From: an uncultured Caulobacterales bacterium | GTDB taxonomy: Bacteria; Pseudomonadota; Alphaproteobacteria; Caulobacterales; Maricaulaceae | Assembly: GCA_937928165.1 (NCBI GenBank) | Contig: CALFVT010000010.1 | Coordinates: 1 to 54,152, forward strand | DNA: 54,152 nt | Direction of reading: 5' to 3' | Shown here: positions 9,392-17,044 of the stretch, in pieces | Numbering within the stretch: position 1 is the first letter of the stretch | Layout: every line of letters begins with the position of its first letter | Position numbers and translations under genes: made by a program | Notes under the pieces: model-generated | Seen by the model: the letters and a program-made list of their open reading frames with translations, nothing else | Database searches by the model: none | What the model was told of the DNA's origin: nothing

Positions 9392-10407
9392 TGCCTCAAA
9401 TGAATATGATCGAAGCCATCCGCGATGCGCTGGATGTGAAAATGGGTCAAGACAAAGATGTGCTCGTCTTTGGTGAGGATGTTGGCTATTTTGGCGGTGT
9501 GTTTCGCTGCACAGCAGGACTGCAAGAAAAACACGGCCTGCACCGCTGTTTCGATACGCCCATTTCCGAAGGCGGGATTGTCGGCATCGCCGTCGGTATG
9601 GCCGCAAATGGCCTGCGCCCTGTCGCTGAAATTCAGTTCGCGGATTATATCTATCCTGGCTACGACCAGATTGCCTCCGAGGCCGCGCGGCTGCGCTACC
9701 GTTCAAACGGTGATTTCACCGCGCCGCTCACCATTCGCACCCCCGTAGGCGGTGGGATTTACGGCGGCACCACTCATAGCCAAAGTCCCGAGTCCCTTTT
9801 CACCCATATTGCGGGACTAAAAACCGTTATCCCGTCCAATCCCTATGACGCCAAAGGATTGCTGATACAGGCGATTGAAGATAATGACCCTGTTTTATTC
9901 CTAGAGCCCAAACGGCTTTATAACGGCCCTTTTGACGGCGACCCCCATAAGCCCGCTGTGAGCTGGGCCAAGCATGAGCTCGGCGACGTTCCGGCCGGTC
10001 ATTATACCGTGCCTTTTGAAAGTGCGCGCAAAGTCGCTAGCGGCGATGATCTGACCATTCTCTGTTATGGCACCATGGTTTGGGTGGCGGAAACTTCAGC
10101 AAAAATGATGGGCGTTGATGCGGATATCCTCGATTTACGCTCACTGCTCCCGCTTGATATTGATGCCATTGCCGAATCCGTCAAGCGCACAGGCCGCTGC
10201 CTCATCTTGCACGAAGCAACCCGTACCTCCGGTTTTGGAGCCGAGCTAGCCGCGCAAGTTGCCGAAGCTTGTTTTTACTCCCTCGAAGTGCCTATATTTC
10301 GCGTCACAGGCTGGGATACCCCCTATCCGCATGCCCAGGAATGGGCCTATTTCCCAGGTCAAAGACGTGTCTGCGGCGGCATTCGAACCATTATGGAGAG
10401 CCAATAA
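9391..10407 (+). CDS. bkdA2: Branched-chain 2-oxo acid dehydrogenase E1 component, beta subunit
   Basis: The 338-residue E1beta partner, which completes the ThDP pocket and holds the dimer interface. VLVFGEDVGYFGGVFRCTAGL near residue 25, FDTPISEGGIVGIAVGMA, EIQFADYIYPGYDQI and RTPVGGGIYGG are typical, as is the C-terminal transketolase domain ending in a PYPHAQEWAYFP segment of the branched-chain type. It overlaps E1alpha by one base upstream and E2 by one base downstream, so the three are a tight operon producing the E1-E2 complex. Confidence 0.95.
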   Translation: MPQMNMIEAIRDALDVKMGQDKDVLVFGEDVGYFGGVFRCTAGLQEKHGLHRCFDTPISEGGIVGIAVGMAANGLRPVAEIQFADYIYPGYDQIASEAARLRYRSNGDFTAPLTIRTPVGGGIYGGTTHSQSPESLFTHIAGLKTVIPSNPYDAKGLLIQAIEDNDPVLFLEPKRLYNGPFDGDPHKPAVSWAKHELGDVPAGHYTVPFESARKVASGDDLTILCYGTMVWVAETSAKMMGVDADILDLRSLLPLDIDAIAESVKRTGRCLILHEATRTSGFGAELAAQVAEACFYSLEVPIFRVTGWDTPYPHAQEWAYFPGQRRVCGGIRTIMESQ

Positions 10408-12044
10408 TGGGCGTCTATAAATTTAAACTTCCTGATATCGGCGAAGGCGTGGTCGAAGCCGAGATCACTGCATGGCATGTTAAACTCGGTGACCGCGTCG
10501 AAGAAGATGACCCGATAGCCGACGCCATGACCGATAAGGCCACGATTGAGCTGACAGCGCCCGTGGACGGTATCATCACCACTATGGCCTGCGAAGAAGG
10601 TGAAACCTTAGCAGTCGGCGCGGATTTAGTTATTTTCGATACAGATGGCGATGAAGCGTCTGTAGACGAGACGCCTTCACAGCAAGCCCCCGCGCCGCAA
10701 GCTCAATCCGCCAACGCACCCACATCTGGCGGCGGTATTCACCGCTTTAAGCTCCCCGATATTGGTGAAGGGGTTGTCGAGGCCGAGATCACCGCATGGC
10801 ATGTGAATATCGGCGACAAAGTTGATGAAGATGATCCTATTGCCGACGCTATGACCGATAAGGCGACCATTGAACTCACCGCGCCCGTTGCGGGTATTGT
10901 TGCTAGCCGCGCCTGCGAAGAAGGTGAAGTTCTCGCCGTAGGGGCTGATCTGGTGATCTTTAATGTTGAGAGCGGCGGCGAAGCGGCCTTAGAGGCCGTA
11001 CCAGATAATCTTACAACGCCCGAACCTCAGCAGGATGATAACGGCGCCCAAACCGCTGACAGCGCCCAAACCGCTAACAACGAAGTCACCCCGCTCAGTA
11101 CAGCTATTGCGCCCACGGGTAAGAGCAAAAGCTTTGTCCCCAAGCCGATTAAAAAACCCGTCCGCCGTAAGGCACAAAGCGCAGCCCATCAAAACACATC
11201 TCACAATACACCTCTGGCCTCTCCCGCTGTGCGAAAGCGCGCCAAAGACGCCGGCATTGACTTATCCAAAATATCAGCCAGCGGCGCAGACGGGCAAATC
11301 ATTCACGCGGATCTTGACGCGCTGGAAACGCGCCTTGCCCCTGTCGATGGGGAAACACGGATTAAAGTTATCGGCTTGCGGCGGGTAATTGCCACGCGCA
11401 TGGCCGAAGCCAAGCGCCATATTCCTCATTTCACCTATGTGGATGAAATTGACGTTACCGCGCTTGAAGCCTTGCGAAAGCGCGCTAATGAAAAACGCAG
11501 TGAAGGCCAGCCTAAATTAACCGTCCTGCCCTTTATGATCCGCGCCCTTGCGGCAACCTTGCAAGACTGGCCGCAATTTAACGCCAAATATATGGACGCA
11601 GAGGGTTTTGTCAGCCGCTTTTCCGATCTTAACCTTGGCATAGCCACCCAGACTGATAATGGCCTGATTGTGCCTGTCTTAAAACGGGCCCAGACCCTTA
11701 ATATTTGGGAGATGGCCACAGAGATTGCCCGCCTTGCGGAAGGCGTTCGAACGAATTCAATCTCCACTGACGACTTAACCGGCGCAACAACGACCCTAAC
11801 CTCTCTTGGCCCGCTCGGCGGCATTGTCACCACCCCCGTGATTAATCGCCCAGAAGTCGCCATTTTTGGCCCAAATAAAATTCGCCCTAAACTCGTGCTA
11901 GAGAACGGCGAAGTTAAAGAAAAGCTTGTGATGAACTTCTCAGTCTCTTGTGACCACCGGGTGATTGACGGTTATGACGCCGCCAAAATGGTGCAAGACC
12001 TAAAAGCCCTAATCGAAGACCCAGTCTTTATGTTTATGCGTTAG
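10407..12044 (+). CDS. bkdB: Branched-chain 2-oxo acid dehydrogenase E2 (dihydrolipoyl acyltransferase) with two lipoyl domains
   Basis: The E2 core of the complex, about 545 residues. It moves the acyl group from E1 to CoA. Two lipoyl domains come first, each with MTDKATIEL; the lipoylated lysines are about K44 and K152. A Pro/Ala/Thr-rich linker follows, then the E1/E3-binding domain (SPAVRKRAKDAGIDLSKI, about 270-300), and the acyltransferase domain ending in DHRVIDGYDAA with the catalytic His near 517. Most bacterial branched-chain E2 proteins have one lipoyl domain, so two is uncommon. An upstream reading to 10269 lies inside E1beta; the ATG at 10407 is correct because it forms a TAATG junction. 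No E3 gene follows. Confidence 0.95.
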   Translation: MGVYKFKLPDIGEGVVEAEITAWHVKLGDRVEEDDPIADAMTDKATIELTAPVDGIITTMACEEGETLAVGADLVIFDTDGDEASVDETPSQQAPAPQAQSANAPTSGGGIHRFKLPDIGEGVVEAEITAWHVNIGDKVDEDDPIADAMTDKATIELTAPVAGIVASRACEEGEVLAVGADLVIFNVESGGEAALEAVPDNLTTPEPQQDDNGAQTADSAQTANNEVTPLSTAIAPTGKSKSFVPKPIKKPVRRKAQSAAHQNTSHNTPLASPAVRKRAKDAGIDLSKISASGADGQIIHADLDALETRLAPVDGETRIKVIGLRRVIATRMAEAKRHIPHFTYVDEIDVTALEALRKRANEKRSEGQPKLTVLPFMIRALAATLQDWPQFNAKYMDAEGFVSRFSDLNLGIATQTDNGLIVPVLKRAQTLNIWEMATEIARLAEGVRTNSISTDDLTGATTTLTSLGPLGGIVTTPVINRPEVAIFGPNKIRPKLVLENGEVKEKLVMNFSVSCDHRVIDGYDAAKMVQDLKALIEDPVFMFMR

Positions 12045-12140
12045 GATTTTATAGGCCTTAAAACCCGGCCCGTAAAAAGCCTGTAATTTGCCTAAAACTA
12101 GGGCTTGGCAAATGGCTGTGTTTCGCCTATATCGCCGCAC

Positions 12141-12158
12141 GCAAGGTTAATACCTTGC
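12141..12158. repeat. GCAAGGT-TAAT-ACCTTGC inverted repeat between the bkd operon and tRNA-Met
   Basis: Perfect 7-bp arms around a 4-base loop, 97 bases after the E2 stop and 16 bases before the tRNA. There is no T-run on either side, so it is not a standard terminator. It could stop the bkd message or flank the tRNA promoter; I see no way to choose. Confidence 0.4.
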
Positions 12159-12173
12159 GCCTGTAAATTGGAT

Positions 12174-12250
12174 GGTGGGGTAGCTCAGCTGGTTAGAGCG
12201 CAGGACTCATAATCCTGAGGTCGGGTGTTCAAGTCACCTTCCCACTACCA
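12174..12250 (+). tRNA. tRNA-Met (CAU), elongator type
   Basis: A complete 77-nt cloverleaf. The acceptor arm GGTGGGG pairs with TCCCACT, with G-U pairs at both ends. The D arm is GCTC-AGCTGGTTA-GAGC. The anticodon arm CAGGA-CTCATAA-TCCTG carries CAT. The variable loop AGGTC is followed by the T arm GGGTG-TTCAAGT-CACCT, discriminator A and an encoded CCA. A CAU anticodon with a paired 1-72 position excludes the initiator. Elongator Met is most likely; tRNA-Ile2, whose C34 is modified to lysidine, has the same anticodon and cannot be fully excluded by eye. Confidence 0.92.
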
Positions 12251-12323
12251 ATTTTTACAATAAAAACAATTACTTAATAGCCACTGGTTTTATTGTGCAG
12301 GCTTCTGAAAATTCGGTAATGGG

Positions 12324-12578
12324 TCAGTTTGAAATCCTGCCCTTTAGTTTTTCCAGTTCAATTTTTGCCATTACAGCTACACGGTCTAAGTCTTTTTTCA
12401 ATTCGGTTACATGAGCATCAATTTGTGAATCCGACATCAGTTGAGGTGTAATAGCGACAAATCCGTTATGGCTTGGAGTTCTGTTTTCTAATATTATTTC
12501 GACAAATGATGAAAAGGGCCTACCGCCTTTTTCAGCGCCGCAAGAGTCAACATCAAATTTATGTATATGGTCTCTCAT
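12324..12578 (-). CDS. Small hypothetical protein coupled to a transposase remnant
   Basis: Not recognised. An 84-residue reading frame whose ATG shares a base with the stop of the transposase fragment upstream (TAATG on the minus strand), so it was probably translated with that transposase. The middle (SFVEIILENRTPSHNGFVAI) looks like a beta-rich piece and the C-terminal half (SQIDAHVTELKKDLDRVAVMAKIELEKLK) a charged amphipathic helix or coiled coil. It may be an accessory gene of the insertion element or the original target gene. With the promoter side of the element lost, expression is doubtful. Confidence 0.45.
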   Translation of the reverse strand: MRDHIHKFDVDSCGAEKGGRPFSSFVEIILENRTPSHNGFVAITPQLMSDSQIDAHVTELKKDLDRVAVMAKIELEKLKGRISN

Positions 12579-12790
12579 TAGTGAATACTCTTTTTCTTAT
12601 AAGGCCCGCGCTTTTTCGACATCTTTGCCTCCTCTGCTTCAATCATAGCAACAACGTCTGACATCTCCCAAAGCTTTTCTGTGGCACCAGCGGCCATTGC
12701 AGGGGGGCAGTTTAGTGTCTTATGCATCTTCACAAAATTATAATACATAATGTCTGGCGTCAACGCCGATGAGACAGATTTAAGTCTGGG
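12578..12790 (-). pseudogene. C-terminal remnant of a DDE transposase
   Basis: About 70 codons that read as the end of a transposase of the group usually annotated in alphaproteobacteria as IS1-like/DDE: YYNFVKMHKTL, then PPAMAAGATEKLWEMSDVVAMIEAEEA and a final KKRGPYKKK. The YNFxxxHKTL and PAMAAG blocks are the conserved C-terminal segment of such enzymes. The first open codon is a TTG at 12763; homology-like sequence can be pushed to about 12790, where a stop interrupts. The catalytic domain is absent, so this is inactive debris left by an insertion near tRNA-Met. Confidence 0.7.
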
Positions 12791-13350
12791 CTAAGCGAGG
12801 GTTTTTGTTGATCTTCATTCTCATGGAGAGGAAGATGATTGATAAGGGCAAAGTTTTTGGCGCTCACCCTTTAAAGATCAAGAGAAACGCGCTTAAACAA
12901 TGTTAACTCATGTGATCTTGCTGCGTGCCAGTTATGTTTGCAGTCAATTTTGCTGATAGAGAGAATATTATCCCGGTATCAAACATTGAAATAAGGGGCA
13001 AAGCGTTTATTACCATAACAGTTTAAGTTTAAGAAAATATAGGCGGTTTAGCATAACTTTGCAAATCGTCTCTTTTGTTTTGCAAATAATATTTCATTCA
13101 TACGGCGCTATTGATAATTTGTCGTTTTTTCGCTCACTGCTCTTGTAAGTTTTTGTTACATTTTGATAATGTTTATCTGACGTAACAAATTCATAATGTC
13201 TTGATTTCGCATTTCCTAAAAAATGTGTTTTTCAAGTTGTTTTCGTTGATACGGCGCAATTATGCGTCTTGTCTTTATCTAAAAAACCCCTTTTTAGGGA
13301 TAATCAATGCTCCTCTCAGGCGAAAGCCGGAGACATCATAAGAGGAAATC
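12791..13350. promoter_or_regulatory. Long AT-rich non-coding gap before the MAPEG gene
   Basis: About 560 bp without a credible gene. The left part is probably more debris of the insertion element. From about 12950 the sequence becomes strongly AT-rich. It contains two TTTGCAAA palindromes 21 bp apart (13058 and 13079), two copies of ATACGGCGC (13100 and 13249), and, close to the MAPEG start, a hairpin CTCC-TCTCA-GGC-GAAA-GCC-GGAG (13310-13332) with a GNRA loop. AGAGGAAA at 13341 is the ribosome site. A regulated promoter with a structured leader is plausible but not shown. Confidence 0.45.
13058..13087. promoter_or_regulatory. Pair of TTTGCAAA palindromes (candidate operator)
   Basis: TTTGCAAAT occurs at 13058-13066 and 13079-13087. 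The core TTTGCAAA is a perfect palindrome and the centre-to-centre distance of 21 bp is two helical turns, which would place two dimers on the same face of DNA. It lies about 265 bp upstream of the MAPEG gene. No known regulator is assigned. Confidence 0.3.
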
Positions 13351-13767
13351 ATGGACACAGTTTATACTTATTTAGCCCTCAGCGGCCTGCTTACAATTCT
13401 ACTTTGGACGCCATATATCTTGGCACGGCTTTTTGTTTGGGGTCTTCCGACCTTTTTAAATAATTATCCCGAAGGCTTTCCTGCCAAACAACCAGAGCCG
13501 CCGCTATGGGCGCAACGCGCACAGCGGGCACATTTGAATATGGTTGAGACGATGCCGGCCTTTGTCGCGGTTGTCTTAGCCGCATCATATTTTGCGAAGG
13601 CGGATGCGAGCATTATTCCGGTTGTCGCGCAGTGGGCGATGATTTTCTTTATTGCGCGCCTTATACATGCGGTTGTTTATATCATGGGTATCCCGTTCCT
13701 ACGTACGCCGGTTTACCTCGTGTCGTGGCTTGCCGTTCTTGTTATTGGTGCCCAGAGCATTCTGTAA
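13351..13767 (+). CDS. MAPEG family membrane protein
   Basis: A 138-residue inner-membrane protein of the MAPEG superfamily (membrane-associated proteins in eicosanoid and glutathione metabolism). It has four hydrophobic segments, near residues 5-28, 65-82, 88-112 and 118-136, and the family signature WAQRAQRAHLNMVETMPAF (RAxxAHxNxxE) between the first two. Bacterial members are mostly uncharacterised. Glutathione-dependent activity is a family-level guess. AGAGGAAA gives a good ribosome site. It is followed after 20 bases by a uracil-DNA glycosylase gene and is probably co-transcribed with it. Confidence 0.88.
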   Translation: MDTVYTYLALSGLLTILLWTPYILARLFVWGLPTFLNNYPEGFPAKQPEPPLWAQRAQRAHLNMVETMPAFVAVVLAASYFAKADASIIPVVAQWAMIFFIARLIHAVVYIMGIPFLRTPVYLVSWLAVLVIGAQSIL

Positions 13768-13787
13768 CTGACCTTTAGGAGGTCTTT

Positions 13788-14399
13788 ATGACAAGCTCTC
13801 GAGCAGCTGATGAGACATTCCGTGTTCTTATTCAGTCTGTGAGGGAGTGCAAAGTCTGTGAGGACCTCCCCCTTGGCCCCAAGCCTATTTTACAAGGGGA
13901 TCCAAGTTCAAAAATTTTAATTGTCGGTCAGGCCCCTGGCCGCATTACCCATGAAAAAGGCATAGTTTTTGATGATCCCTCCGGCGTCAGGCTTCGTCAT
14001 TGGATGGGGGTCACTGAACAAGTCTTTTATGACCCTAAGAAAATTGCTATTTTACCAATGGGATTTTGTTTTCCGGGAACCGGTAAAAGCGGCGATCTCC
14101 CGCCGCGTCAAGAATGTGCTAAAACTTGGCGGCATTTGCTCCTCGAACGTTTTGACAGCGTTGAGTTAACTTTGGTGATTGGTCAATATGCCATTGACTG
14201 GCATATTCATGATGGTGAGAAAATAACCTTAACGGAGCGGGTCTCTCGGTGGCAGAGCTATATGCCGTCAAAGCTTGTTATGCCGCACCCAAGCCCTAGA
14301 AATAATAGATGGCTCAAGAAAAATCCATGGTATGAGGCTGAAGTTATACCGTGCCTTAGGGATAGAGTTTCCCATGTTTTGAGGGGTGAGGTGGCGTAA
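13788..14399 (+). CDS. Uracil-DNA glycosylase family protein
   Basis: A 203-residue protein of the uracil-DNA glycosylase superfamily (family 4/5-like fold) that would remove uracil or a related damaged base. Motif A is ILIVGQAPGRITHEKG near residue 44, and motif 3 is MPHPSPRNNRW near residue 163, with the leucine-loop-type HPSPRN. LTLVIGQYAIDW is the central strand. There is one N-terminal CxxC (CKVCEDL), but I do not see the full four-cysteine set of an iron-sulfur UDG. A strong TAGGAGG lies 6-7 bases before the ATG. Confidence 0.85.
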   Translation: MTSSRAADETFRVLIQSVRECKVCEDLPLGPKPILQGDPSSKILIVGQAPGRITHEKGIVFDDPSGVRLRHWMGVTEQVFYDPKKIAILPMGFCFPGTGKSGDLPPRQECAKTWRHLLLERFDSVELTLVIGQYAIDWHIHDGEKITLTERVSRWQSYMPSKLVMPHPSPRNNRWLKKNPWYEAEVIPCLRDRVSHVLRGEVA

Positions 14400-14469
14400 A
14401 CCTTGGCCGGTTTATCTTTTTATAGCCCTATGAAATTGGGAGCGCGCTCGCCATATTGCGCAGAACCTA

Positions 14470-15363
14470 TTAAATGGGTTTTTTAGCCATATCAATAAAG
14501 GCCCGAAGCCGCCGCGTCATATGCCGTTTATTCAAGTAGTTTAAGGAATAACGGGGAAAAGGCGTAAGATGCTCATCTAAAACGTTTATGACCTCAGTTG
14601 ATTTAACGAAGGGAGCTGCAATTTCTTTGTAAATATAAGCGAGCCCTAATCCCTGGCGGGCATAATATAAAAGGGAGCGCATATCATTGGCGACCAATTT
14701 AGGTTTAGGCTGAATAATATAAGGTTCGGGGTTTCCTTTAAAACTCCAAGGTGCGAGCTGCCCACTGCGTCCAAAGGCATAGCAAAGCGTATCATGGGCC
14801 ATTATGTCTTGGGGCTGCACCGGCGCAGCTTTACGGTTTAAATAGTCTTTTGATGCAATAATCGACATTTTTAAAGCAGGCCCAACGGCAACTGCGAATG
14901 TATCGGGCTGTAATAATGTACTGGAGCGTATGGCGGCGTCTATGCCGGAGGCTTGTAAGTCGATTTTATTATCGTCATAAATTAATTCGACATCAACCGT
15001 TGGATATTGTTGTGAAAATTTTACGATTAACTGATCTAGAAAAAAAGGGCCCGCACTATAGGGCGCAGATAGTTTCAACGTCCCAGAAATTTCGTCCTTT
15101 TGCGCGTCGATATCGCTAACGGCGTCTTCAAGTTCGCGAATAGCGGGAAGGCTACGGGCGTAAAACTGTTCGCCCATTTGCGTGAGCGTAACAGAGCGCG
15201 TAGAGCGCTCAAAGAGTTTAACACCCATATGGTTTTCTAAGCGCTGAATGGCTTCGCTGACCGATGCGGGGGATTGCCGTAAATATTTTGCGGCTGCCCG
15301 AAAGCCGCCTGTTCGGGCAACTTGGGAAAAAACGCGAATATCGCCAAAATGATTACGGCTCAT
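14470..15363 (-). CDS. LysR family transcriptional regulator
   Basis: A 297-residue LysR-type regulator. The N-terminal winged helix-turn-helix is clear: FSQVARTGGFRAAAKYLRQSPASVSEAIQRLENHMGVKLFERSTRSVTLT is spread over residues 11-61 (given here as landmarks only). A two-lobed inducer-binding domain follows, with LKLSAPYSAGPFFLDQLIVKF and later DMRSLLYYARQGLGLAYI. It is of the broad AaeR/CrgA-like branch. It is divergent from the first NTF2-like gene with 129 bp between, so that gene or the small cluster beyond it is the likely target. Confidence 0.92.
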   Translation of the reverse strand: MSRNHFGDIRVFSQVARTGGFRAAAKYLRQSPASVSEAIQRLENHMGVKLFERSTRSVTLTQMGEQFYARSLPAIRELEDAVSDIDAQKDEISGTLKLSAPYSAGPFFLDQLIVKFSQQYPTVDVELIYDDNKIDLQASGIDAAIRSSTLLQPDTFAVAVGPALKMSIIASKDYLNRKAAPVQPQDIMAHDTLCYAFGRSGQLAPWSFKGNPEPYIIQPKPKLVANDMRSLLYYARQGLGLAYIYKEIAAPFVKSTEVINVLDEHLTPFPRYSLNYLNKRHMTRRLRAFIDMAKKPI

Positions 15364-15492
15364 TGATCGGGTTTCCGTTCACTGTGTCTGGTAATAGGCT
15401 ATTTAAAAGGACGATAACATTGGTTTATTGTTATCACAAGCTAAGAAATGAAAGAGCTAACTTATCATGAGACTTAGAATGAGGAGAACTTT

Positions 15493-15879
15493 ATGACTGA
15501 ATATGAACAAATTGAAGCGGCCATTAACGCTTGGAATAACGGACTCGACTCCGGTGATATAGAGGCCATGGTGCAAACTTGTCACGCCAATGTTATGACC
15601 GTGAATGAGCGCCAGCCTGTAACCGTCGGTGTCCAAGCTATCCGGGATAAATATAACCCGCGTATAGAAGCGGCAGATATTACCTCCGGCTTTGATATCC
15701 AAGAGCTACAAATCTATGGTGATACAGCTGTGGTATCTGGGCATTTTTATGGAACCATGAAGATGCGCGCGACTGGAGACGTGCGACGCCCTAAAGGACG
15801 CTTAGTGTTGGTCTATCAACGGGATGAAACCGGTATGTGGAAAATGATTTTGGATATTGATAATAACGGCCCGGCTTAG
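15493..15879 (+). CDS. NTF2-like / YybH family small protein
   Basis: A 128-residue SnoaL/NTF2-like alpha+beta barrel protein. IEAAINAWNNGLDSGDIEAMVQTCHAN is the helical start, TVGVQAIRDKY the middle helix, and the long strands TAVVSGHFYGTMKM, GRLVLVYQRDETGMWKMILDIDN complete the cone, as in YybH/SgcJ-type proteins. Such folds are used for ligand binding, isomerases or hydrolases and the role cannot be read here. GAGGAG precedes the ATG. It is divergent from the LysR gene and is the first of three NTF2-like genes within 1.5 kb. Confidence 0.82.
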   Translation: MTEYEQIEAAINAWNNGLDSGDIEAMVQTCHANVMTVNERQPVTVGVQAIRDKYNPRIEAADITSGFDIQELQIYGDTAVVSGHFYGTMKMRATGDVRRPKGRLVLVYQRDETGMWKMILDIDNNGPA

Positions 15880-16033
15880 TTTCAACGGGCTGTTTTAAAC
15901 CCGGCGGCAGGCTCTGGCCACGTCCTTCGAAGCCCCAACAGCGTCCCCCTGCGAAGAGTTGGCTTTAAATATTAGGGCTCACTCTTCGCTCAACCTGACA
16001 CATTGATGATTTAACTAGAAAATAGAGAATATT

Positions 16034-16417
16034 ATGACCCAATATATTGCGCGCCAACCCCGTGAAATCGCTGACTGCGTGAATGCTTATCTTCAAGAGG
16101 GTGATCTTGAAGGCATCACAAGCTTATTCCACCCTGATTGTAAAATATTTTTCCCGCCAGACCAGCCGCCTAATGTTGGAATAGAGGGTGCGCGGGCGGC
16201 ATTTGCCGGTTTTATTGATATAAAGCCCGTCATTAAAAGTGAGGTCTTTAGCGAAGTTATTATTGGCGATATCGCTTTGTTAAAAGCAAATTGGCAAGTT
16301 GTAACACCAGATGGAAATATTATGGCAGAAGGCCAATCAACGGAAGTTGCAAAGCGGTTAGATAATGGGGGATGGGGTTATTTGATTGATTGCCCCAACG
16401 GCCCGCCGCGTCTTTAA
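16034..16417 (+). CDS. NTF2-like / SnoaL-domain small protein
   Basis: A 127-residue NTF2-fold protein, distinct from its neighbour. The pattern is ADCVNAYLQEGDLEGITSLFHPDCKIFFP for the first helix and strand, VGIEGARAAFAGFIDI for the second helix, and IALLKANWQVVTPDGNIMAEGQSTEVAKR for the barrel strands, ending in a conserved-looking IDCPNGPP. Function unknown. The gene is followed at 16447 by an intrinsic terminator, so it is separated from the third NTF2-like gene. Confidence 0.8.
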   Translation: MTQYIARQPREIADCVNAYLQEGDLEGITSLFHPDCKIFFPPDQPPNVGIEGARAAFAGFIDIKPVIKSEVFSEVIIGDIALLKANWQVVTPDGNIMAEGQSTEVAKRLDNGGWGYLIDCPNGPPRL

Positions 16418-16446
16418 AGCCTCATTTAGATTTGTGGCCTAAAGTT

Positions 16447-16473
16447 AAAGCGCTTCGAGGTAAAAGCGCTTTT
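16447..16473 (+). terminator. Rho-independent terminator after the second NTF2-like gene
   Basis: AAAGCGCTT and AAGCGCTTT form a 9-bp stem around a short loop, ending in a run of T. It is 30 bases after the stop codon at 16417. The A-rich start makes it potentially two-way. Confidence 0.75.
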
Positions 16474-16560
16474 CACATTTTATCCATAATAAATGATTTG
16501 ACTTTATACGAGCCATGGGCTGGCTATTAAATAAATATATTTGACTTATAGGGATGATAA

Positions 16561-17016
16561 ATGAGCGTAACTGGATTTACCTACGAAACGGCGGTTCAAA
16601 AAGTAAGAGCCGCAGAGGATGGATGGAATGGGCGCAATCCAGAAAAAGTCTGCTTGGCTTATACCCCCGATAGTGTGTGGCGCAATAGATCTGAGTTCGT
16701 TAAAGGCCGTGCGGAGATTAAAGCGTTTTTAACGCGGAAATGGGCGGCTGAGCATGATTACCGCCTGATAAAAGAACTCTGGGCCTTTGGTCAAAATCGT
16801 ATAGCTGTCCGCTTTGCCTATGAGTGGCGGCGTGATGATGACCAATGGTTTCGGGCTTATGGCAATGAAAATTGGGCGTTTAACAAAGATGGGCTGATGC
16901 AAACGCGCCATGCGAGTATTAACGATATTGCCATTACAAATAAGGAGCGGCTTTTTCATTGGCCCTTGGGCCGCCGCCCAGATGACCACCCAAGCTTAAG
17001 TGAGCTGGGTTTATAA
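16561..17016 (+). CDS. DUF1348 family NTF2-like protein
   Basis: A 151-residue protein that matches the DUF1348 group of NTF2-like proteins: [36 protein letters not shown] (landmarks WN.RNP..V..AYT.DS.WRNR), [47 protein letters not shown] and the C-terminal [14 protein letters not shown]. The family is conserved and abundant, with no firmly known activity. AGGGATGATAA precedes the start. The downstream flavin-type protein begins 28 bases later in the same direction, so the pair may form a small operon. Confidence 0.88.
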   Translation: MSVTGFTYETAVQKVRAAEDGWNGRNPEKVCLAYTPDSVWRNRSEFVKGRAEIKAFLTRKWAAEHDYRLIKELWAFGQNRIAVRFAYEWRRDDDQWFRAYGNENWAFNKDGLMQTRHASINDIAITNKERLFHWPLGRRPDDHPSLSELGL

Positions 17017-17044
17017 ATATAATCTATTAAATAAAAAGGCTCAC

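Noticed and set aside
10269-10406. N-terminal extension of E2
   Set aside because: It lies in the E1beta reading region in another frame; the TAATG junction gives the true start at 10407.
13305-13335. Glycine riboswitch-like CTCTCAGG with a following GAAA loop
   Set aside because: Only the 3' half resembles the aptamer; the GGAGAG 5' strand and the second domain are missing, and the downstream gene is unrelated to glycine.
12251-13350. Integration site repeat of the tRNA-Met 3' end
   Set aside because: I looked for a second copy of the T-arm/acceptor sequence downstream of the tRNA and found none, so an integrated island at this tRNA is not supported.
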